Assembly: GCA_003155465.1 (NCBI GenBank)
Contig: PMCR01000581.1
Location: forward strand, 1 to 11,203
Length of the DNA stretch: 11,203 nt
Reading direction: 5' to 3'
Source of the DNA: Myxococcales bacterium
GTDB taxonomy: Bacteria; Myxococcota; Polyangia; Fen-1088
In this document: positions 6,648 to 11,203 of the stretch, in pieces
Layout of the letters: each line of letters starts with the position of its first letter
Numbering within the stretch: the first letter of the stretch is position 1
Made by a program: the position numbers and the translations under genes
The notes under the pieces: model-generated
What the model was told of the DNA's origin: nothing
The model's input: only the letters and a program-made list of their open reading frames with translations
Databases searched by the model: none

Positions 6648-7744
6648 GAAGCGCGTCCCGTCTTGGCCACGGCGGCCAGTTCACATTTCTGCAAGGGTTC
6701 GTCCGCGCGCGCAGCCAGTTGCCCGCACGCCGCCGCCACGTCGGAGCCGCGCGAGGTGCGGATGTAGACCGGAATGTCCGCCAGCCGGACCGCGTTTTGG
6801 AAGGCCAGGGCCCGCTCTGCGCTGGGGCGCTCGAAGGGCAGGCCCGGCACGGGGTTGTACGGGATGATGTTCACCTTGCTCGGAATACCACGCAAGAGGC
6901 GCGGCAGGCGAGCCGCATCCATGTCACTGTCATTGACACCGGCGAGCAGGACGTATTCGAAGGTGATGCAGCGGTGGTGGGCAAGCGGGAAGCGGCGAGC
7001 CGCAGCCAGCAGCGCGGCGATATTCCACTTCCGATTGACGGGCATGATCCGGTCACGCACTTCATCCGTGGTGGCATTAAGCGAGATGGCCAGGTTCGGC
7101 GCTGGTCGGATCTTCGCCAGGGCATCAATCCCGGGTACGACCCCGGCGGTAGAGACTGTCAGGCGTCGGGGCGACAGGCCGGCACCCCAAGGATGCTCGA
7201 AGATTCTGAGAGCGCGGACCACCGCGTCCAGATTGTGCAGAGGCTCGCCCATGCCCATGAAGACCACGTTGCTCGGCTTGCACTGCGCCAGTTCCATACC
7301 CCAGTAGAGTTGTTCGATCATCTCGCCGGCAGAGAGGTGCCGGCCGAATCCGAGGGTGGCGGTGGCGCAGAAGGCGCAGCCCCAGGCGCAGCCGGTCTGG
7401 CACGACAGGCACAAGGTCAGCTTGGCCCGCTCGGGCTTGTCGTCTGGGATCAGCACCGACTCGATGGCGCAGCCGTCGTTGGTGCGGAAACGGAACTTGC
7501 GCGTGCCATCGGCCGCGGCTACCGCACCGTCCAAGCGGATGGGTTGCAGGGGCGCCTCAGCCAGCAGCGCGTCGTGCAGGGAGCGGGGAATGTTGCTGAC
7601 AGCGTCGAGTGCGCGCACGCTGCCCACGCCGCCCGGCCCAGGGCCGTGCAGCCATCGGAAGACCTGCTCGGCGCGAAACGCGGGTTCACCCTGGCGCGCC
7701 ACGCGCTCGCGCAGCTCCTCGATGGTGAGCGATCGGAGGTCCAA
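6644..7744 (-). CDS. rlmN: Dual-specificity 23S rRNA A2503 / tRNA A37 C2-methyltransferase
   Basis: A 366-residue radical SAM RNA methylase that adds a C2 methyl to adenosine in 23S rRNA and some tRNAs. N-terminal EPAFRAEQVFRWLHG (20-34) is the RlmN accessory domain. The cluster motif is C119-X3-C123-X2-C126. C112 lies seven residues before it, as the catalytic Cys does in E. coli RlmN, and C340 in SDVAAACGQLAA corresponds to the methyl-carrying Cys near the C-terminus. GMGEPL (164-169), STAG (198-201), SLNA (221-224) and NIIPYNP (292-298) are also present. The start is a TTG at 7742-7744. An in-frame TAA lies only 9 bases upstream, inside a TATAAT sequence, so no earlier start is possible. 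The next candidate, a GTG at codon 15, would cut into the N-terminal domain. It is the first gene of the overlapping menaquinone run, an unusual partner by function. Confidence 0.93.
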   Translation of the reverse strand: MDLRSLTIEELRERVARQGEPAFRAEQVFRWLHGPGPGGVGSVRALDAVSNIPRSLHDALLAEAPLQPIRLDGAVAAADGTRKFRFRTNDGCAIESVLIPDDKPERAKLTLCLSCQTGCAWGCAFCATATLGFGRHLSAGEMIEQLYWGMELAQCKPSNVVFMGMGEPLHNLDAVVRALRIFEHPWGAGLSPRRLTVSTAGVVPGIDALAKIRPAPNLAISLNATTDEVRDRIMPVNRKWNIAALLAAARRFPLAHHRCITFEYVLLAGVNDSDMDAARLPRLLRGIPSKVNIIPYNPVPGLPFERPSAERALAFQNAVRLADIPVYIRTSRGSDVAAACGQLAARADEPLQKCELAAVAKTGRAS

Positions 7745-7752
7745 CGGCGGGG

Positions 7753-7758
7753 ATTATA
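7753..7758 (-). promoter_or_regulatory. Candidate -10 element (TATAAT) directly before rlmN
   Basis: A perfect TATAAT on the - strand ends 8 bases before the rlmN TTG. With the usual distance, transcription would begin near 7746, almost at the start codon, giving a leaderless or near-leaderless mRNA. No good -35 is found at 16-18 bases upstream (CCGGCG at 17), and no extended TG is present, so the match may be chance. It lies in the 41-base gap between ndk and rlmN. Confidence 0.35.
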
Positions 7759-7785
7759 GCCGCGGATGGGCGCAACGCCGGACTG

Positions 7786-8223
7786 TTATTTGGCCTGCAC
7801 CGTCAGCCCCAGGTCCGCACCGGCGAAGAACCAGCCGAGTTCGAAGCGGGCCGTGTCCGGGCCGTCGCTGCCGTGCACGGCGTTGCGTTCGATGTTGGTG
7901 CCGAAGCCTGCACGGATGGTGCCGGCCGGCGCCTTGGAAGAATCTGTCGGGCCCATCAGCCCTCGCCAGCGTTGGATGGCGTTGTCGCCCTCCAGAGCCA
8001 TGACCACGCAGGGACCTGAAGTCATGAAGGTCACCAGGTCGCGGAAGAACGGGCGCTCTCGGTGAACGCCATAGAATCCCTCAGCTTGTGCCTGGCTGAG
8101 CTGCAGCCTGCGCAGGCCGATGATCCGCAGTCCGGCCTGTTCGATGGCAGCGATGATGGCTCCGATGGCGTTCTTTGCGACCGCGTCGGGTTTGATGATA
8201 GCGAAGGTGCGTTCAATGGCCAT
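7786..8223 (-). CDS. ndk: Nucleoside diphosphate kinase
   Basis: A 145-residue protein of normal NDK length, which moves the gamma-phosphate between nucleoside tri- and diphosphates through a phospho-histidine. Visible are IIKPDAV with K11, the [11 protein letters not shown] region with Y51, [15 protein letters not shown] (69-83), [14 protein letters not shown] (91-104) and the active-site segment [10 protein letters not shown] with catalytic H117. The ATG at 8221-8223 is chosen because [14 protein letters not shown] is the family N-terminus and AGGAG lies 5 bases upstream; the frame is open further upstream but without similarity. It ends with TAA, 41 bases before rlmN on the same strand. 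No terminator is seen in the gap, so read-through into the menaquinone run is likely. Confidence 0.96.
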   Translation of the reverse strand: MAIERTFAIIKPDAVAKNAIGAIIAAIEQAGLRIIGLRRLQLSQAQAEGFYGVHRERPFFRDLVTFMTSGPCVVMALEGDNAIQRWRGLMGPTDSSKAPAGTIRAGFGTNIERNAVHGSDGPDTARFELGWFFAGADLGLTVQAK

Positions 8224-8229
8224 GGGAAC

Positions 8230-8234
8230 TCCTA
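8230..8234 (-). promoter_or_regulatory. Ribosome binding site fixing the ndk start
   Basis: On the - strand the sequence reads CTAGGAGTTCCCATG, placing an AGGAG-type site about 5 bases before the ATG at 8223. This supports that ATG over the longer open frame reaching 8328. Confidence 0.7.
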
Positions 8235-8289
8235 GGCGCAAGAGACTATGCGCCCACGCACGTGACTGCAACAGAGTTGCGCTTGCGCC
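8235..8289 (-). promoter_or_regulatory. ndk leader: palindrome cluster with weak promoter
   Basis: The 55 bases upstream of the ndk ribosome site hold several perfect inverted repeats. GGCGCAAG (8235-8242) pairs with CTTGCGCC (8282-8289). GGCGCA (8235-8240) also pairs with TGCGCC (8249-8254). GCAAC (8268-8272) pairs with GTTGC (8276-8280), and a CACGTG palindrome sits at 8259-8264. Read toward ndk, TTGCAG (8271-8266) and TAGTCT (8248-8243) form a weak -35/-10 pair with a 17-base spacer, with the -10 in the loop of the short palindrome. This could be an operator over a promoter or a structured leader. Nothing was recognised as a known motif. Confidence 0.3.
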
Positions 8290-8419
8290 GCAGTTGAGCC
8301 GGCATCGGTCGCTGGCGTGGCTCTTCACATGCCCGCAGCATATTGCGCGTCTCCGACCAAATCACAGGCATAGCTTCGATCCGTGCCAGCCGGGAGCGGG
8401 AGTTGGCTGCGAACCCCAC

Positions 8420-9571
8420 CTAGACAACACACCCGATGGCAAACTTCAGGTAGTCGCCCTCGGGGAAAGCGGGCAGGGCAGGGTGGTCGAATCCGGCGCC
8501 GGTCACGGATTCCAGCCTGAACCTGCGGCCGGCGGCGGCCGCGCCTTGCTCCACGCTCGCCAGGAATTCGTCGCGTGGAAAATGGCTGGAACAGGAAGCC
8601 GCGCAGAGCAACCCCCCCGGTGCAACGACGGTCGCGGCCAGCCGATGCAGGCGAAAGTAGGCGCGCCGGGCTGTGGGCAAGGCTCGCCGTGACGGTGCGA
8701 AGCTGGGCGGGTCTGCGATCACGATGTCCCATCGCTTTGCACGGTGAACCGCTTCGTCGAGAAAGGCCAGCGCATCCGTGGCGTGGAAACCGGCATGGTC
8801 CAGCGACAGGCGGTTGAGCTGGAAATTGCGGCGCGCGGTGGCCAGCGCCGGCTGGGCAATGTCAACCGTGTCGGTCCGGTTTGCACCCGCTGCTGCAGCG
8901 TAGAGCGAAAATCCGCCGGTATAGCCGTAGAGATTCAGCACCGATTGGCCAGCGGCGCGACCCGCGACCAGCACGCGGTTCTCGCGCTGGTCGAGAAACA
9001 GCCCACCCTTCTGGCCCCGGCCCAAATCCACGATGAAGCGAATGCCGTTCTCTCGTACCTCGATCTCTCCCAGGTTGGCCCCGCGCTGCTCGCGATCAAC
9101 GACTTGTGACAGGGCAAGCGGGGTCGAGCAGTCGGCCAGCATGCGATCGATATCTCGATAGAACGCCCGCGCGCCCGCGCCGTCGAAGCGAACCACAGCC
9201 ACGTGGTCGTACAGGTCGACATGGATTCCCGGCAGGCCGTCAGCTTCGCCGTGGGCCCAGCGAAAGGCGTTGGTTTTCTCGCGGTCGATGCGCGCTAGCC
9301 GCCGGGCCAGGGCTTGGCGCAGGCGATCGCAGGCCAGCCCCCGCGCGTCGCGCACGGGCAGCAGGTCCAGAACGCGTACCGCGATGGGCCCGGTTGCATC
9401 CCAGTAGCCATGGGCCAGGGTCCTGCCGTCTCGCCCAGCTACCGCAACCAGGGTCCCGCCTGGAATAGTGGGTGTTTGTGCCAGGGCATCGCGGAAGATC
9501 CAGGGGTGTCCCTGGAGTAGGGCACGCCCCAGGTTCTTGCGCAGGATGACCTTGGGAGAAGCGGCGGGCAT
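8420..9571 (-). CDS. rlmI: RlmI-type 23S rRNA (cytosine-C5)-methyltransferase
   Basis: A 383-residue class I SAM-dependent methyltransferase of the RlmI/RlmK-like family, whose E. coli member makes m5C at 23S position 1962. Residues 6-75 form an N-terminal PUA-like domain (VILRKNLGRALLQGHPWIF). Then come GGLFLDQRENR (189-199), SAM motif I LNLYGYTGGFSLYAAAAGA (212-230), acidic D237, motif IV DPPSFAPS (287-294) and the Cys-containing CAASCSSHF (323-331) near the expected catalytic position. The ATG at 9569-9571 fits the family N-terminus, but no clear ribosome site precedes it. It lies 196 bases upstream of ndk on the same strand and shares no overlap with it. The exact target base is inferred from the family. 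Confidence 0.9.
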   Translation of the reverse strand: MPAASPKVILRKNLGRALLQGHPWIFRDALAQTPTIPGGTLVAVAGRDGRTLAHGYWDATGPIAVRVLDLLPVRDARGLACDRLRQALARRLARIDREKTNAFRWAHGEADGLPGIHVDLYDHVAVVRFDGAGARAFYRDIDRMLADCSTPLALSQVVDREQRGANLGEIEVRENGIRFIVDLGRGQKGGLFLDQRENRVLVAGRAAGQSVLNLYGYTGGFSLYAAAAGANRTDTVDIAQPALATARRNFQLNRLSLDHAGFHATDALAFLDEAVHRAKRWDIVIADPPSFAPSRRALPTARRAYFRLHRLAATVVAPGGLLCAASCSSHFPRDEFLASVEQGAAAAGRRFRLESVTGAGFDHPALPAFPEGDYLKFAIGCVV

Positions 9572-10040
9572 CAGGAGTGGATCTTCAGCTTGGAACGAAA
9601 GGAAGGCACGCGCAAAACCTGGCCAGGTTGGGAGGGGGCGGTGTTCTCCTCAAGGGGCAGCGCCATCTGTCGATGTTGGCTGTCGCGGATGAGGATCGGG
9701 CAGCGGCCGGGGCTGCGGGAGGGACGGAAGATAGACAGTGGGTTGTGGGGACTTTTCCGTCTGGGTGTCGACGGTGGGATGGGGAAATTCGCAAGCCGGG
9801 TCAGGGGGATCCGGCGGTGTCGCAACTCCGCGGGGGCAGGGCCTAGGAAGGTACGTGCGGCGCCGCCGGATCGGTTCTGTGGGGCCAGCAGATGGTACAA
9901 GATGTCCGCCGCGCCGGCAGTGATTCGCTTTCAGCGACGAGATGGCTGGCAGATGGGGAAGGTCTTGCTTGTCCGATCGCGGCATCGGTTGGGAGGACCC
10001 CACGGGATGATACTGCGTCAGCGGCGTCGTGCTTTGCGAG

Positions 10041-10089
10041 GCACCAGGGCCTCTCGACGCCGAGTGGGGTGTCGAGGTGCATGACCTCG
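10041..10089 (+). promoter_or_regulatory. Overlapping alternative hairpins upstream of the glycosyltransferase gene
   Basis: Read as + strand RNA, UCGACGCC (10054-10061) pairs with GGUGUCGA (10068-10075) around a 6-base loop with one G-U pair. An outer GCACC (10041-10045) can pair with GGUGC (10076-10080). The downstream CGAGGT (10073-10078) also pairs perfectly with ACCTCG (10084-10089) around GCATG, followed by CCCCTTTGCTT nearby. The two structures share 10073-10080 and exclude each other, as in an attenuator. The T-tract is weak, so terminator activity is uncertain, and chance pairing in GC-rich DNA is possible. Confidence 0.3.
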
Positions 10090-10100
10090 CCCCTTTGCTT

Positions 10101-10116
10101 GCGGCCGCGGGGCCGC
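10101..10116. repeat. GC-rich inverted repeat
   Basis: GCGGCC (10101-10106) and GGCCGC (10111-10116) form a perfect 6-base inverted repeat around GCGG, about 42 bases before the start of the glycosyltransferase gene. It falls between a weak TTGCTT (10095-10100) and TGTGAT (10119-10124), 18 bases apart, which could be a poor promoter pair. There is no T-run, so it is not a typical terminator. Confidence 0.3.
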
Positions 10117-10157
10117 CCTGTGATAGATGTAGGCCTTCCCTAGTCGCAGGCCGCCAC

Positions 10158-11203
10158 GTGACCACCCCAGAGAAACCCTCGATAGTCTCTTCCCCGGCTT
10201 CCGCGGGTCCGGTCGCGGGCCTGGGCAGTTGGTTTGACCGTTTGAGCGAGCGGCAGATGACGCTGCTTGTGATCGTGGTCGGCCTCTTGCTCTACATCCC
10301 GTTCGCCGGTACCTACGGCCTGTGGGATCCGTGGGAAACGCACTACTCCGAGGTCGCGCGCCAGATGACCAAGCGGGGCGACTTCATCAGCTTGTGGTGG
10401 CCAGGATCGCCACGCGACGCCGACGTGTTCTGGTCCAAGCCGGTGCTGACCTTCTGGCTGATGAGCATCGGCATGCACATCGCGCGCATCGGCCTGCCCG
10501 GGAACGACCCGGGTGAGATGGCCCTGCTCTCACGCACCGAGTGGGCGGTGCGCGTGCCCTTCTGTCTGTTCGGCGTTCTGGCCCTGTGGGGCGTCTATCT
10601 GGTGGTGTCGCGCTTTGTGAACCGCCGCGCCGGCTTCCTCGCCGCTCTGGTGACCGGGACCTGCCCGATGTTCAGCCTGATCGCTCGTCAGGCCATGACC
10701 GACATGGCCTTCGTGGGGCCCATGACCATGGCCCTGGCGCTGGGAGCGCTCGCCCTGCTCGATGACCGCGACGAGGTGCTTGTGCGGCGTGGTCGCGGCT
10801 GGCTGAGCTGGCCCCATCATCCGATTTTCTACACCACCATCGGCGTCTTCCTGCTCATCGTCCTGCCGCAACTACTCGTCGATTCGGTCCAACTCAAGGT
10901 GAAGGTTCCCTGGGGCGGCGGGGAAACCCTGATGTACGGCGCGATCTTCATGATCCCCTACTACCTCGGCGCAGCCGTTTTTCTGTTCTTCGCGGCACGC
11001 GCGCGCTACCGCGCCCCCCTTTACCTCTATATTGCAGCCATGCTGTGCGGCCTGGCGGTGTTGGCCAAGGGCTTCGCCGGTCTGGGCCTACCCCTGATCA
11101 TTTTCATTGCCTACCTTCTCTTCACCTGGAACTGGAAGCGGCTGCGGCGCGCGCAGCTTCTGCCCGCGGTGGCGATCTCGATCGTGGTCGTGGCCGTGGT
11201 CGC
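10158..11203 (+). CDS. ArnT/PMT-like membrane glycosyltransferase, N-terminal part (3' truncated by window)
   Basis: The frame is open from the GTG at 10158 to the window end, 348 residues visible, so the gene is incomplete. A cytoplasmic-like N-terminus of about 33 residues is followed by a membrane segment (about 34-50). Then comes the block GLWDPWETHYSEVARQMTKR, with RGDFISLWW and DVFWSKPVLTFWLMS after it. This resembles the first periplasmic loop of ArnT/PMT-type (GT-C) enzymes, where acidic residues bind the metal or lipid-linked sugar. Further hydrophobic spans lie near 133-151, 159-175, 185-201, 224-240, 262-279, 288-303, 308-323 and 335-348. RQAMTDM (178-184) and LAKGFAGLGLP (302-312) also fit ArnT-like proteins. 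It probably transfers a sugar from a polyprenyl-phosphate donor to a lipid or protein at the outer face of the inner membrane; acceptor and sugar are unknown. A GCAGG site 7 bases upstream supports the GTG. Confidence 0.82.
   Translation, partial: MTTPEKPSIVSSPASAGPVAGLGSWFDRLSERQMTLLVIVVGLLLYIPFAGTYGLWDPWETHYSEVARQMTKRGDFISLWWPGSPRDADVFWSKPVLTFWLMSIGMHIARIGLPGNDPGEMALLSRTEWAVRVPFCLFGVLALWGVYLVVSRFVNRRAGFLAALVTGTCPMFSLIARQAMTDMAFVGPMTMALALGALALLDDRDEVLVRRGRGWLSWPHHPIFYTTIGVFLLIVLPQLLVDSVQLKVKVPWGGGETLMYGAIFMIPYYLGAAVFLFFAARARYRAPLYLYIAAMLCGLAVLAKGFAGLGLPLIIFIAYLLFTWNWKRLRRAQLLPAVAISIVVVAVV

Larger units (their letters stand above)
9572..10157. other. Divergent intergenic region, no convincing gene
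   Basis: About 586 bases separate rlmI (-) from the glycosyltransferase gene (+). Open frames exist on both strands, but their products are Arg/Trp- or Pro-rich with no recognisable domain, and codon third positions show less GC than the real genes. The + strand is strongly G-rich: in 9661-9840 I count 82 G against 38 C. The - strand transcript toward rlmI would therefore be C-rich and G-poor. No tRNA, SRP RNA, tmRNA or RNase P signature was seen. Inverted repeats cluster at 10038-10116. Promoters for the two flanking genes should lie here, but no strong one was found. Confidence 0.6.

Noticed and set aside
5616..7759. Long + strand open frames (5616-6767, 6719-7759) opposite the prenyl synthase and rlmN
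   Set aside because: They lie antisense to genes with clear catalytic motifs, their products have no recognisable domain, and long antisense frames are expected in GC-rich coding DNA.
7745..7785. Terminator between ndk and rlmN
   Set aside because: Only short GC stems can be drawn and no T-run follows, so there is no support for an intrinsic terminator.
8224..8328. 35-residue N-terminal extension of ndk
   Set aside because: NDK family proteins begin at [14 protein letters not shown], and the AGGAG site fits the ATG at 8223.
9590..10084. 164-aa + strand frame in the intergenic region
   Set aside because: The product is rich in Arg, Gly and Trp with no domain or membrane pattern and no clear ribosome site; it looks like a by-product of the G-rich skew.
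9650..10165. 171-aa - strand frame, proline-rich
   Set aside because: Its third codon positions have only about 60% GC over the 3' stretch I checked, and it overlaps the start of the + strand glycosyltransferase gene. No motif was recognised.

Overview
This is a GC-rich window (one 60-base line I counted in the core is 45/60 G+C). It probably comes from a myxobacterial-type or other deltaproteobacterial genome, judging from GC content, futalosine-pathway menaquinone genes and the protein flavour; the phylum is an inference. No rRNA, tRNA, CRISPR array, transposase or insertion sequence was seen.

Left edge (1-629, + strand): the C-terminal part of a GH105-type unsaturated rhamnogalacturonyl hydrolase. 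Its base composition is much lower in GC than the rest. It converges on the next gene so tightly that both stop codons share one CTAG palindrome (626-629).

Centre (626-7744, all - strand, read right to left): a seven-gene run in which every junction overlaps or touches. The order is rlmN, a long-chain polyprenyl diphosphate synthase, a UbiE/MenG-type methyltransferase, a UbiX-type flavin prenyltransferase, an unrecognised 238-aa protein, mqnE (aminofutalosine synthase), and a fused mqnA-mqnC gene (chorismate dehydratase joined to cyclic dehypoxanthinylfutalosine synthase by an octaproline linker). Together these supply early steps (MqnA, MqnE), the radical cyclisation (MqnC), the isoprenoid tail, a UbiX-type prenyl-FMN enzyme and the final methylation of menaquinone. 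MqnB or another nucleosidase, MqnD, the prenyltransferase and the UbiD-type decarboxylase are not in the window. The most interesting gene is the 238-aa one. Its C-terminal half aligns without gaps to the C-terminus of the neighbouring MqnE, but it has no CX3CX2C radical-SAM motif, so it looks like a cluster-less paralogue kept inside the operon.

Right of centre (7786-9571, - strand): ndk (nucleoside diphosphate kinase), with a palindrome-rich leader, and an RlmI-type 23S rRNA cytosine methyltransferase.

9572-10157: a gene-poor divergent intergenic region with a strong G-over-C skew on the + strand and overlapping inverted repeats near its right end. From 10158 to the right edge (+ strand) runs the start of an ArnT/PMT-like membrane glycosyltransferase, cut by the window end.
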